A DNA stretch of 34,511 nt from Bacillota bacterium (lineage in GTDB: Bacteria > Bacillota > Clostridia > Lachnospirales > Anaerotignaceae), in assembly GCA_021768705.1 (NCBI GenBank), contig JAETUG010000019.1, forward strand, positions 1 to 34,511. The letters run 5' to 3'. The notes under the pieces are model-generated. The model saw nothing but the letters and a program-made list of their open reading frames with translations. It had not been told where the DNA came from and did no database searches. Shown piece after piece: positions 14,330-21,201 of the stretch. Each line of letters begins with the position of its first letter. Position 1 is the first letter of the stretch. The translations under genes and the position numbers were made by a program.

Positions 14330-15073
14330 ATGAAAAAAATGTTGCATCATGTAGGCGTTTCCGCTGCACTCTTTGCGTCCCTTCTCTCTCTGGGTATCAG
14401 CCCTGCTTATGCGGAGGAAGGCGCGCCCTCTACAGCTCCCGTGGTTACCATCAATGGAGAGCCAACATCCATTCGCACAGAAATGATTGATGGAAAGCTC
14501 TATTTTTCTCTACGGGATTATTGGGTAGAAGGAGAAGGCATCTCACCCACTTCCATTACATGGTTTGCAGAAGATCAAGCTGTATCCAACGGCTCTAATT
14601 TTCTCTTTCTGCAAAATCAGACCTATCGTAATACCAACGGCAACATCACACCACTAACCGATCCGGCTGTCCTTAAAAATGGCACTACTTATGTGGCTAG
14701 CTCTTTTCTGCAGAACAGCGACTGCTACAAACAACATTCTATCATTGCCGAAGAAAACGAAAATTCTATAAATTTCAAAGCAACTCTCTGGGAACGAAAA
14801 GACGGCTATCCTATGGATTATCGTCTCCCTATCATCTTCTTGGATGAAAAAACGGGGTTGCCAGCCTTTGAAACGGTAGAAGGTATCCGCATGGCAGGCT
14901 TTACCAACGATGCCTATCACATCACCAAAACATCAACCGATGATGGAAAGACTGTCTTTCAATATGTTCTCAAAGAAGATCCTTCAAAAAACGCAACTGT
15001 CACCGTCCTTGGAGATTATGTTTCCCATGTAGTTGATGACAATGGTTTTTTCCGTTATCTTATTCGTGCTTAA
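14330..15073 (+). CDS. Exported protein with stalk-like domain, paralogue of the next gene
   Basis: This 247-residue protein has a Sec signal peptide (MKKMLHHVGV, hydrophobic stretch to about 23, cleavage likely after SPAYA at 28). After it comes VVTINGEPTSIRTEMIDGKLYFSLRDY, a pattern like the copper amine oxidase N-terminal/stalk domain (V-ING...KLY-LRD) found in Firmicute surface proteins. The rest is unassigned, ending VLGDYVSHVVDDNGFFRYLIRA. The same signal peptide style, the VTING(E/D)P and KLYFSL-D motifs and the ending (G-YV-HV-D-NG-F) recur in the protein at 15200, so the two arose by duplication. The start has an AAAGGAGG site. No catalytic motif or cell-wall anchor is visible, so it is probably released or loosely held at the surface. 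Confidence 0.8.
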   Translation: MKKMLHHVGVSAALFASLLSLGISPAYAEEGAPSTAPVVTINGEPTSIRTEMIDGKLYFSLRDYWVEGEGISPTSITWFAEDQAVSNGSNFLFLQNQTYRNTNGNITPLTDPAVLKNGTTYVASSFLQNSDCYKQHSIIAEENENSINFKATLWERKDGYPMDYRLPIIFLDEKTGLPAFETVEGIRMAGFTNDAYHITKTSTDDGKTVFQYVLKEDPSKNATVTVLGDYVSHVVDDNGFFRYLIRA

Positions 15074-15085
15074 AGATGCATAAAT

Positions 15086-15199
15086 AAATATCTACTGGCA
15101 AAGCCGGTGGTTTTATGAACAACCCTAAGGAGTACGGTATAAGCTGAGCCACCGCAAGCACCTCCCTCCGAGGCGCTTATTTTCAAAGGAGGAGATATT
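15086..15199 (+). ncRNA. Riboswitch-like structured leader between the two exported-protein genes
   Basis: A GGCAAAGCC mini-hairpin (15097-15105) adjoins a 6-bp CGGTGG/CCACCG stem (15105-15110 with 15149-15154) enclosing about 38 bases. Directly after comes a terminator-like hairpin AAGC-CCTC/GAGG-GCTT (15156-15164 with 15170-15178, one mismatch) followed by ATTTTC. Its CCTCCCTCC segment (15161-15169) can also pair with the AGGAGG ribosome binding site at 15187-15192. An aptamer-like fold followed by an expression platform is the layout of a riboswitch. GCAAAGC occurs in the GEMM-I cyclic-di-GMP aptamer, but the rest of that consensus is not found. It is unassigned. Confidence 0.45.
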
Positions 15200-15970
15200 A
15201 TGAAAAACTTTTTACGCCGAGCAGCCCTTTCCACTGCCCTGTTTGCGTCCTTTCTCTCTTTGGGCTTACCCCCCACCTATGCAGCGGAAACCCAGCCGAC
15301 CGTAACCATCAATGGCGATCCTGCAGATATCCAAGCCAAGTACATCAATAACAAACTGTATTTTTCCCTCTCTGATTTCTTAATAGAAGCAGCCTATGCT
15401 GATCCCAACAACATTGAATGGAATGAAAAGGAACAGGCTCTTTTCAATGGACACACTGTTTTTTCTGTAAAGGAGCAATGTGTCTATCGGCAAAATTCAA
15501 TAGATGACAGCGACCGTGTGCGAAGAAAAGATATCGCAAATTTTGCTGATCCCATCATCTATAAAGATGATACTCTCTGGGCAACAGCTTCTTCTCTCAA
15601 AGATCTGCCGTCTTATCGTACCTTTACTCCAGAAATTGAGAATGACACACTGAATTTGAAAAAAACCTACTGGGAAGATTCCAATGGAACTCCCTTCCCC
15701 TACCTTCTCCATCTTATTCCTTTAGAGAAAGAGACTGGTCGCCCTGCCTTTTCTCAAAATGAACTGATTCAGAAAAAAATTGATTTTTCTGAAGATCACT
15801 ACCACATTCTTTCTCAGGAATTAGAAAATGGCAAGATTGTATTTGCCTATGTGCGCAAAAGCGATCCTCAAAATTTCGCCCTTGTCACCTGTGTAGATGG
15901 GTATGTTGCCCATGTTTTAGATCATAATGGCATCTTCGATAGCAGTTTTTTTGCCACCCGTAGCGAATAG
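15200..15970 (+). CDS. Exported protein with stalk-like domain, paralogue of the previous gene
   Basis: This 256-residue protein has a signal peptide (MKNFLRRAAL, core to residue 23, cleavage near TYA at 26-28). The VTINGDPADIQAKYINNKLYF stretch matches the stalk-like domain of its neighbour. The middle is charged and unassigned, and the end CVDGYVAHVLDHNGIFDSSFF parallels the paralogue. Identity to the neighbour looks near 30 percent by eye, so the duplication is old. The start has an AAAGGAGGAG site that the preceding leader could mask. The stop codon lies inside the first unit of a 20-bp tandem repeat, so the last residues (ATRSE) are partly repeat-encoded. Function is unknown; an envelope or extracellular role is inferred from export. 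Confidence 0.8.
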   Translation: MKNFLRRAALSTALFASFLSLGLPPTYAAETQPTVTINGDPADIQAKYINNKLYFSLSDFLIEAAYADPNNIEWNEKEQALFNGHTVFSVKEQCVYRQNSIDDSDRVRRKDIANFADPIIYKDDTLWATASSLKDLPSYRTFTPEIENDTLNLKKTYWEDSNGTPFPYLLHLIPLEKETGRPAFSQNELIQKKIDFSEDHYHILSQELENGKIVFAYVRKSDPQNFALVTCVDGYVAHVLDHNGIFDSSFFATRSE

Positions 15971-16040
15971 TCAACGCCCGTAGCGAATGATCAACGCCCA
16001 AAGCGAATGATCAACGCCCAAAGCGAATGATCCATTCCGG
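15961..16040. repeat. 20-bp tandem repeat, four units, overlapping a stop codon
   Basis: Units begin at 15961, 15981, 16001 and 16021. The core TAGCGAATGATCAACGCCCG varies at a few sites (unit 1 has AGTC for GATC; units 3 and 4 begin AAG; unit 4 diverges in its second half). The first unit contains the TAG stop (15968-15970) of the exported-protein gene. The spacing is exactly 20, with no spacer, so it is not a CRISPR. Confidence 0.9.
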
Positions 16041-16077
16041 AAACGAATATTCCCAAAGCAAAACAATATTTCTCCAC

Positions 16078-16112
16078 AAAAAAAGACCGACTTTTCAGTC
16101 GGTCTCATTTTT
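16078..16112. terminator. Bidirectional terminator between the exported-protein gene and rplQ
   Basis: A 9-bp perfect stem AGACCGACT/AGTCGGTCT (16084-16092 with 16097-16105), loop TTTC. On the minus strand it is followed by TTTTTTT and ends the long ribosomal transcript; on the plus strand CATTTTTTA follows. Confidence 0.93.
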
Positions 16113-16119
16113 TATGGAA

Positions 16120-16662
16120 TTAAACCAGTTCGATGAATACTTCCATCGCGCCGTCGCCTTTTCTTGCGCCCAGCTTCACGATTCTTGTGTAACCACCGTT
16201 TCTGCCAGCGTATTTAGGTGCGATTTCGTCGAACATTTTTGCTGCCATATCAACATTTTTGCTGTTCTTTCTGATCTTTTTGCCGTCAGCAGGAACTTCT
16301 GTTACGGGGTACAGATAGGACAGAATCTGTCTTCTTGCAGCCAGTCTGGAAGGTTTATCCTTCTTTACTGTTTTCTTTACTTCGTCATAAACAGTTACTT
16401 TCTTGCCGTTTACAACTTCTTTCACACGTTTGCCGTTGCTGTCTTTTTTTGCAACTTTTGCTGTTACTTCAACTTCTTCGAAGTTGTCTTTTTCTTTTAC
16501 AGCCAGTGTGATCAGTTTTTCAGCGATTCTTCTAACTTCTTTCGCTCTTGTTTCTGTTGTTTTGATCTTGCCGTGGTACAGCAGATTTGTTACCTGGTTT
16601 CTCAGCAGAGCTTTTCTCTGGGGTGTTGCTTTACCAAGTTTTCTATAACCGGATGCGTGCAT
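16120..16662 (-). CDS. rplQ: 50S ribosomal protein L17
   Basis: L17 sits at the exit of the peptide tunnel in the large subunit. It opens [20 protein letters not shown] and ends [27 protein letters not shown]. At 180 residues it is about 50 longer than E. coli L17. The extra part is a charged insert at about 62-105 ([19 protein letters not shown] and following), a form common in Clostridia. It is the last gene of the ribosomal cluster and is followed by a strong terminator. The 134-base gap to rpoA holds a long hairpin. The start at 16660-16662 has an AAGGAGGATT site. Confidence 0.97.
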   Translation of the reverse strand: MHASGYRKLGKATPQRKALLRNQVTNLLYHGKIKTTETRAKEVRRIAEKLITLAVKEKDNFEEVEVTAKVAKKDSNGKRVKEVVNGKKVTVYDEVKKTVKKDKPSRLAARRQILSYLYPVTEVPADGKKIRKNSKNVDMAAKMFDEIAPKYAGRNGGYTRIVKLGARKGDGAMEVFIELV

Positions 16663-16685
16663 GGTTGAATCCTCCTTGTAAGAAC

Positions 16686-16746
16686 CCGTATGAATGTGCC
16701 CGTCTCCACCGCTTCTTCGGTCTTATGTGGAGCCGTAATCATACGG
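16686..16746 (-). promoter_or_regulatory. Long hairpin in the rpoA-rplQ gap
   Basis: Outer arms CCGTATGA/TCATACGG (16686-16693 with 16739-16746), middle arms CTCCAC/GTGGAG (16704-16709 with 16727-16732) and an inner ACCG/CGGT (16708-16711 with 16718-16721) nest together. No T-run follows on the minus strand, so it is not a terminator. A second small hairpin CATCAC/GTGATG (16778-16783 with 16790-16795) abuts the rpoA stop. It could be a processing, stability or L17 autoregulatory element. Confidence 0.5.
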
Positions 16747-16796
16747 TAAAATAATAGTAACTAACAGTGATACTCGTCATCACCAAGCAGTGATGC

Positions 16797-17756
16797 TTAT
16801 TCATCACTAGGCTTCAGGGAAAGCCCCAGTTCCGCCATTTTGTTCAATACTTCTTCCAGGGACTTGCGTCCAAGGTTTCTAACCTTCATCATTTCTTCTT
16901 CTGTCTTGTTTGCCAAGTCTTCTACTGTGTTGATACCAGCACGTTTCAGGCAGTTATAAGAACGTACAGACAGATCCAGTTCTTCAATGCTCATTTCCAG
17001 AACTTTTTCTTTCTTGCCTTCTTCTTTTTCTACCATGATAGAAGTATCTTTTGCATTATCAGACAGGTCAATGAACAGGTTCAGGTGTTCATTCAGGATC
17101 TTCGCGCCGAAGCTTACAGCGTCATCGGGTGCGATTGTTCCGTTTGTCCAAACTTCCAAAGACAGTTTGTCATAGTCAGTGATCTGACCAACACGTGTAT
17201 TTTCCACCAGAAAGTTTACTCTTGTCACAGGTGTGAAAATACTGTCTACAGGAAGCATACCGATTGGCTGATCGTCTTTTTTATTTTTGTCTGCACCAAC
17301 ATAGCCGCGGCCCTTGTTGATTGTGATCTCCATATACAGCTTGCTGCCTGCACCGCCGGAAAGTGTTGCGATATGGTGATCGGGGTTCAGAATTTCAATA
17401 TCGCTGTCGCATTTGATATCGGAACCTTTGACCTCACCTTCGCCTTCCACATCGATATAAGCAATTTTAGGCTCGTTGCCTTCGCTTGTATTTTTGATCG
17501 CAAGACCTTTCAAATTCAGGATGATTTCAGTCACGTCTTCTTTCACGCCGGGAATCACGCTAAACTCATGAAGTACACCATCAATTTTCACATTGCTTAC
17601 TGCTGCGCCGGGCAAAGAGGACAGCAGGATTCTTCTCAGGGAGTTACCCAAAGTTGTACCATACCCTCTTTCCAGGGGTTCTACTACAAACTTACCATAT
17701 GTTCCGTCCGGTGCCATTTCAGCAATCTCAATGCGAGGTTTTTCAAATTCAAACAC
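16797..17756 (-). CDS. rpoA: DNA-directed RNA polymerase subunit alpha
   Basis: RpoA (319 residues, normal) dimerises to nucleate RNA polymerase. The N-terminal domain contains [22 protein letters not shown]-type assembly residues (seen as [20 protein letters not shown]) near 26-45. The C-terminal domain (about 250-319), which binds UP elements and activators, has [20 protein letters not shown] and the [11 protein letters not shown] helix. It lies between rpsD and rplQ, the conserved alpha-operon order. Its start follows a GGGAGG site. Confidence 0.98.
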   Translation of the reverse strand: MFEFEKPRIEIAEMAPDGTYGKFVVEPLERGYGTTLGNSLRRILLSSLPGAAVSNVKIDGVLHEFSVIPGVKEDVTEIILNLKGLAIKNTSEGNEPKIAYIDVEGEGEVKGSDIKCDSDIEILNPDHHIATLSGGAGSKLYMEITINKGRGYVGADKNKKDDQPIGMLPVDSIFTPVTRVNFLVENTRVGQITDYDKLSLEVWTNGTIAPDDAVSFGAKILNEHLNLFIDLSDNAKDTSIMVEKEEGKKEKVLEMSIEELDLSVRSYNCLKRAGINTVEDLANKTEEEMMKVRNLGRKSLEEVLNKMAELGLSLKPSDE

Positions 17757-17787
17757 TCGTTCAAACCTCCCTTTTTTATGATAGAGT

Positions 17788-17812
17788 GCCGCAGGGCAAA
17801 AAGCCCTACGGC
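17788..17812 (-). promoter_or_regulatory. Intercistronic hairpin between rpsD and rpoA
   Basis: A 10-bp stem (17788-17797 with 17803-17812, one G-U on the minus strand) and a 5-base loop. It is not followed by a T-run on the minus strand, so it more likely affects mRNA stability or translation than termination. Confidence 0.5.
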
Positions 17813-17843
17813 GATTACTTTGACTTCACTGCACAATCGATGA

Positions 17844-18446
17844 TTATTTGGAGTACAGTTCGACGATCAGTGTTTCTTCAACAGGAACATCAATCTGTGC
17901 TCTTGTAGGTTTTGCCAGAACTGTGCCGCTCAGTGCATCGTGGGTAGCGGACAGCCATTCGGGAACGATTCTGCCGTCTGTTACAGCCAGAACGTCTTTA
18001 TATCTCTGGATTGTTTTATATTTTTCTTTTACTTCAATCACATCGCCAACTTTAACCTGGTAAGAAGGGATATCTACTGCCTTACCGTTTACTGTTACGT
18101 GTTTGTGACGAACGATCTGTCTAGCTTCTTTTCTTGTTCTGCCATAGCCCAGACGGAACATTACGTTGTCCAGTCTCATTTCCAGCAGCATAAGCAGGTT
18201 TTCACCGGGGATACCTTCTTTTTTAGCGATTCTTTCAGCCTGTGCATAGTAGCCTCTGAACTGTTTTTCCAGAACGCCGTAGATGAATTTTGCTTTCTGT
18301 TTTTCTCTCATCTGAAGGCCATATTCGGACATTTTTTTGTTTGCTCTCAGATTCTGTTTTTTAGATTTTTTATCAATACCCAGATAGATGGGATCCAGAT
18401 TCAGGGATCTGCATCTTTTCAGTACGGGAACTCTATCTCTTGCCAT
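17844..18446 (-). CDS. rpsD: 30S ribosomal protein S4
   Basis: S4 (200 residues) starts small-subunit assembly by binding the 5' domain of 16S rRNA. It is the zinc-free form: the N-terminus [21 protein letters not shown] lacks the CxxC pairs of other S4s. The S4 RNA-binding domain spans about 88-150 ([20 protein letters not shown] and [20 protein letters not shown]). The start has an AGGAGGTG site. Confidence 0.98.
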   Translation of the reverse strand: MARDRVPVLKRCRSLNLDPIYLGIDKKSKKQNLRANKKMSEYGLQMREKQKAKFIYGVLEKQFRGYYAQAERIAKKEGIPGENLLMLLEMRLDNVMFRLGYGRTRKEARQIVRHKHVTVNGKAVDIPSYQVKVGDVIEVKEKYKTIQRYKDVLAVTDGRIVPEWLSATHDALSGTVLAKPTRAQIDVPVEETLIVELYSK

Positions 18447-18467
18447 TGTTCTACACCTCCTGATTCG

Positions 18468-18869
18468 TTATACTCTTCTGCGTTTGGGTGGTCTGCAACC
18501 GTTGTGAGGAACGGGTGTAACGTCTTTGATAAGTGTTACATCCAGGCCTGCTGCCTGCAGAGCACGGATTGCAGCTTCACGACCGCTACCGGGACCCTTA
18601 ACGAATACTTCGATTGTCTTCAGGCCGTAGTCGGAAGCAGCTTTTGCAGCTGTATCTGCAGCCATCTGTGCTGCATAAGGTGTGGATTTTCTGGAGCCTC
18701 TAAAGCCCAGCTGACCGGCACTTGCCCAAGACAGGGCGTTGCCTACTGCGTCAGTAATTGTAACGATTGTATTATTGAAAGTGGACTGGATATGAGCCTG
18801 ACCACGTTCTACTTTTCTTTTATCACGGCGTCTGCGAGTTGTTGCCTTTTTCACAGTTTTCTTTGCCAT
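18468..18869 (-). CDS. rpsK: 30S ribosomal protein S11
   Basis: S11 (133 residues) lines the mRNA exit channel on the platform. Marks are [56 protein letters not shown] and the end [18 protein letters not shown]. The ATG at 18867-18869 is chosen over a TTG three codons upstream; both lie behind the AAGGAGG site, and the ATG matches the usual MAKK start. Confidence 0.97.
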   Translation of the reverse strand: MAKKTVKKATTRRRRDKRKVERGQAHIQSTFNNTIVTITDAVGNALSWASAGQLGFRGSRKSTPYAAQMAADTAAKAASDYGLKTIEVFVKGPGSGREAAIRALQAAGLDVTLIKDVTPVPHNGCRPPKRRRV

Positions 18870-18898
18870 TTGCCTCAAACCTCCTTACGAAATATCAA

Positions 18899-19267
18899 TT
18901 ATTTCTTCTTATTCGCAACAGTCTTTCTAGGACCTTTTCTTGTTCTTGCGTTTGTTTTTGTTTTCTGACCTCTAACGGGCAGACCTCTTCTGTGACGGAT
19001 GCCTCTGTAGCAGCCGATTTCGATCAGGCGTTTGATGTTCAGAGCAACTTCTCTTCTCAGGTCACCTTCTACAGTCTGAGTTCTGTCGATGACGTCACGG
19101 ATTCTAGAAACTTCTTCATCTGTCAGATCTCTCACTCTTGTATCCAGGTTTACACCTGCTTCATTCAGAATACGAACAGCACTGGAGTGGCCAATGCCGT
19201 AAACATATGTCAGGCCGATTTCTACGCGTTTTTCTCTAGGTAAGTCTACACCAGCAATACGTGCCAT
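18899..19267 (-). CDS. rpsM: 30S ribosomal protein S13
   Basis: S13 (122 residues) joins the small-subunit head to the large subunit and touches P-site tRNA. Marks are [32 protein letters not shown], and [20 protein letters not shown] near the C-terminus with the basic [13 protein letters not shown] tail. The start follows AGGAGGTGC. Confidence 0.98.
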   Translation of the reverse strand: MARIAGVDLPREKRVEIGLTYVYGIGHSSAVRILNEAGVNLDTRVRDLTDEEVSRIRDVIDRTQTVEGDLRREVALNIKRLIEIGCYRGIRHRRGLPVRGQKTKTNARTRKGPRKTVANKKK

Positions 19268-19320
19268 TTATTCTTGCACCTCCTGTAATTTTTACAATAC
19301 GATTCAAATAAAAATGTTTT

Positions 19321-19422
19321 TCACATAAACACAGCGCGATACTCGTTGGGCATTACGAACAAAGGAGATAGACCGTCAGTCATATTGCTTACGCGCTCAC
19401 AAAAATGCGCCGCCTTTGCCAT
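19321..19422 (-). CDS. Candidate 33-residue small ORF between rpmJ and rpsM
   Basis: In the unusually long 240-base gap between rpmJ and rpsM, an ATG at 19420-19422 follows a GGGAGGAG site (complement of 19433-19440) at about ten bases' distance. It opens MAKAAHFCERVSNMTDGLSP, continues LFVMPNEYRAVFM and stops at TGA. It resembles no ribosomal protein I know. The ribosome site is the main support; codon use and conservation cannot be judged here. It may equally be leader RNA. Confidence 0.3.
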   Translation of the reverse strand: MAKAAHFCERVSNMTDGLSPLFVMPNEYRAVFM

Positions 19423-19507
19423 TAACTGTATGCTCCTCCCAGTATAGTTGACGGATTTATCAGTTCCGGCTCTTTGGGGTATCGCCCCTCAAGCCCATAA
19501 TAAATTA

Positions 19508-19621
19508 TCAGCCCTGTTTCTGTTTATGTTTGGGATTTTCACAAATAACCATTACACGACCTTTTCTCTTGATGATTCTGCATTTTTCACACATGGGTTT
19601 TACAGAGGGTCTGATTTTCAT
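19508..19621 (-). CDS. rpmJ: 50S ribosomal protein L36
   Basis: L36 is 37 residues: [20 protein letters not shown] followed by [17 protein letters not shown]. The zinc ligands Cys11, Cys14, Cys27 and His32 are all present, making it the zinc-binding (C+) form. It lies 16 bases after infA with a GGAG-type site, in the standard infA-rpmJ-rpsM order. Confidence 0.97.
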   Translation of the reverse strand: MKIRPSVKPMCEKCRIIKRKGRVMVICENPKHKQKQG

Positions 19622-19637
19622 TGTGATCGCTCCTTCC

Positions 19638-19856
19638 TTATTTTGCTCTCCAAATGATACGACCTTTTGTCAGGTCATAAGGAGACATTTCAATTAACAC
19701 TTTGTCACCGGGCAGGATGCGGATGAAGTTCATACGCAGTTTGCCGGAAATGTGCGCCAAGATCTGGTGACCGTTTTCCAGTTCCACCTGAAACATAGCG
19801 TTGGGCAACTTTTCCAGTACAGTTCCTTCTACTTCGATTACGTCATCTTTAGACAA
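19638..19856 (-). CDS. infA: Translation initiation factor IF-1
   Basis: IF-1 (72 residues) is a single OB-fold protein that occupies the ribosomal A site during initiation. It reads [20 protein letters not shown], then [21 protein letters not shown] and ends [11 protein letters not shown], all typical. It starts 37 bases after the KOW gene with a GGAGG site. Confidence 0.98.
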   Translation of the reverse strand: MSKDDVIEVEGTVLEKLPNAMFQVELENGHQILAHISGKLRMNFIRILPGDKVLIEMSPYDLTKGRIIWRAK

Positions 19857-19893
19857 GACCGTAAACCTCCTTAAACATGAAACATCCCGTATC

Positions 19894-20151
19894 TTATTGA
19901 TACTTTTTCAATGCCTTCTTGATCTCCGCATCAAGGACACTGTTTCCCTGCTGCAGCTTTTCTGCCACGCTTTCTACTATATAAGTAGTCGGCTGCACGT
20001 GCATTTTCTTTTTCCGTTTGGGCTTTTCCAGTTTCCGACGTTTGCCATCCACCAAGAAAAGGTATTCCCCCTCCACAGCTGTAATCATCTGCACATCGCC
20101 TTTATCGTGACCACTTTTGGAATAAACCACTTGGCCGATCTGATATTCCAA
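19894..20151 (-). CDS. KOW domain RNA-binding protein (L14e/L6e/L27e-like)
   Basis: This 85-residue protein belongs to the small KOW proteins found beside infA in Clostridia. The KOW segment is at the N-terminus ([20 protein letters not shown]), then a basic stretch [15 protein letters not shown] that should bind RNA, and a helical tail ([20 protein letters not shown]). A ribosome-associated role is inferred. Start choice: the TTG at 20149-20151 lies eight bases after GAGG, whereas the GTG at 20158-20160 overlaps that site, so TTG is preferred. The gene begins just past the stop of a decayed map gene, which explains its coupled-looking start. Confidence 0.85.
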   Translation of the reverse strand: MEYQIGQVVYSKSGHDKGDVQMITAVEGEYLFLVDGKRRKLEKPKRKKKMHVQPTTYIVESVAEKLQQGNSVLDAEIKKALKKYQ

Positions 20152-20161
20152 CGATATCACC

Positions 20162-20281
20162 TCATTTTTCTTCGTTAAACGTAAGAATTTCCGGTTCTCC
20201 GTCCGTGATCAGAACGGTGTTTTGCTTGGAAAATATCGCTTTCCCAAGGTGACTTTCGCCATCCTTACCGCATAGGTACAC
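20162..20281 (-). pseudogene. map: C-terminal relic of type I methionine aminopeptidase
   Basis: An open frame from 20281 to a TGA at 20162-20164 reads GKDGESHLGKAIFSKQNTVL followed by ITDGEPEILTFNEEK. The second half matches the end of MetAP (intact enzymes read like DG-SAHYEHTVLVTEDGPEILT). At the YEHT position, whose Glu binds the catalytic metal, this copy has KQNT, so the ligand is gone. No ribosome site precedes it. In Clostridia map normally stands exactly here, between adk and the KOW gene, and the relic ends where map would end. The rest of map is deleted. The organism must carry another MetAP, since N-terminal Met removal is essential. Confidence 0.72.
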
Positions 20282-20287
20282 ACTTTA

Positions 20288-20384
20288 TTTTCATAAGCCT
20301 AACAAGTATACAATATTTAATTCCTTTGTGATACCCCATATTAAAAGTCACTATATATATAGTAACTAATTTCCAAGGAAAACA
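20288..20384 (-). promoter_or_regulatory. Candidate promoter and palindrome upstream of the KOW-infA segment
   Basis: A 14-bp perfect palindrome ACTATATATATAGT is centred in the near-palindrome GTTACTATATATATAGTGAC at about 20348-20367, with one mismatched pair in the longer form. About 40 bases further along the minus strand TATACT appears, without a good -35. If active it would give infA, rpmJ and the alpha genes their own start after the adk terminator. Confidence 0.35.
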
Positions 20385-20448
20385 GATCGGCAGAGACGTT
20401 GCCGCCTCTGCCGATCCTCTCCCCAAACAAACGATTTTCTCGTTTGTT
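20376..20448 (-). terminator. Two hairpins after adk, probable terminator
   Basis: Hairpin A: AACAAACGA/TCGTTTGTT (20426-20434 with 20440-20448). Hairpin B: an 11-bp perfect stem GATCGGCAGAG/CTCTGCCGATC (20385-20395 with 20406-20416), then TGTTTTCC on the minus strand. Hairpin B is strong but its T-run is short, so termination may be partial. Confidence 0.65.
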
Positions 20449-20460
20449 ATTTTTCATTTC

Positions 20461-21090
20461 TTATTTATTCAGACCAGCGATGATTGCTTTTGTGATTTCA
20501 TCGATCGCCTTTGTACCATCTACTTCAAACAGGATGCCCTTCTTTGTGTAGAAGTCAACCAGAGGTTCACTCTGTTCGTGGAAAGTCTGAATTCTTGCCT
20601 TACCAGCTTCTACAGTGTCATCTTTACGCTGTGTCAACTTTTCGCCGCACTTATCACAGATACCGGCAACCTTTGCGGGCAGGAACAGCTTGTTGTATGT
20701 AGCGCCGCATTTAGGGCAGCTTTCTCTTGCTGTCAGTCTTTCCAGCATCACTTCGTCAGGAGCACTGATGTATACAACGTGATCCAGTTTTACCATTTCT
20801 TCCAGCTTTTCAGCCTGAACAACTGTGCGGGGGAAACCATCCAAGATGAAACCTTTCGCGCAATCGTCTTTTTTGATTCTTTCCTGTACAATGGCAATGA
20901 TCAGTTCATCAGAAACCAAACCGCCTGCTGCCATGATGCTTTTTGCCTGGTTGCCCAGTTCTGTGCCTTTTGCAACTTCTTCTCTCAGCATATCGCCTGT
21001 GGAAATGTGAGCAATGCCATAATGTTCTACCAGTCTTGCAGCCTGTGTGCCTTTGCCGGCTGCGGGAGCACCAATCAGTACTAATTTCAT
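20461..21090 (-). CDS. adk: Adenylate kinase
   Basis: Adk (209 residues) catalyses ATP + AMP to 2 ADP. The P-loop GAPAAGKGT is at 8-15, an Ala variant of the usual GPPGAGKGT. TGDMLR (31-36) and GFPRT (85-89) bind AMP. It is the long form with a zinc-binding LID: Cys125, Cys128, Cys145 and Cys148 (CPKC...CDKC). The frame is open 20 codons upstream, but the ATG at 21088-21090 has a GAGGTAATCGC site and the correct family start MKLVLIGAP. It follows secY as usual; map, normally next, is missing. Confidence 0.97.
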   Translation of the reverse strand: MKLVLIGAPAAGKGTQAARLVEHYGIAHISTGDMLREEVAKGTELGNQAKSIMAAGGLVSDELIIAIVQERIKKDDCAKGFILDGFPRTVVQAEKLEEMVKLDHVVYISAPDEVMLERLTARESCPKCGATYNKLFLPAKVAGICDKCGEKLTQRKDDTVEAGKARIQTFHEQSEPLVDFYTKKGILFEVDGTKAIDEITKAIIAGLNK

Positions 21091-21201
21091 GCGATTACCT
21101 CTTTTCTTAATAGATGGCCTTCTCTTTTTTATAAATCTCCCCATATACAACTAAAACAACCCCTCGGGAAATGCTGTACAGCATTTCCCAAGCGATTGTT
21201 A

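Noticed and set aside
15086-15199. Cyclic-di-GMP-I (GEMM) riboswitch
   Set aside because: GCAAAGC is present but the first helix with its tetraloop and receptor, and the conserved end of the second helix, are not found in order. Left unassigned.
15961-16040. CRISPR-like short repeats
   Set aside because: The units are 20 bases, directly adjacent with no spacers, and the last decays. It is a plain tandem repeat.
16663-16796. L17 downstream element
   Set aside because: That RNA lies downstream of rplQ in lactic acid bacteria; the hairpin here is upstream of rplQ.
20426-20455. Rightward terminator at the adk end
   Set aside because: The hairpin is followed by ATTTTTC on the plus strand, but no plus-strand gene lies to its left within reach. 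Treated as part of the adk 3' region.
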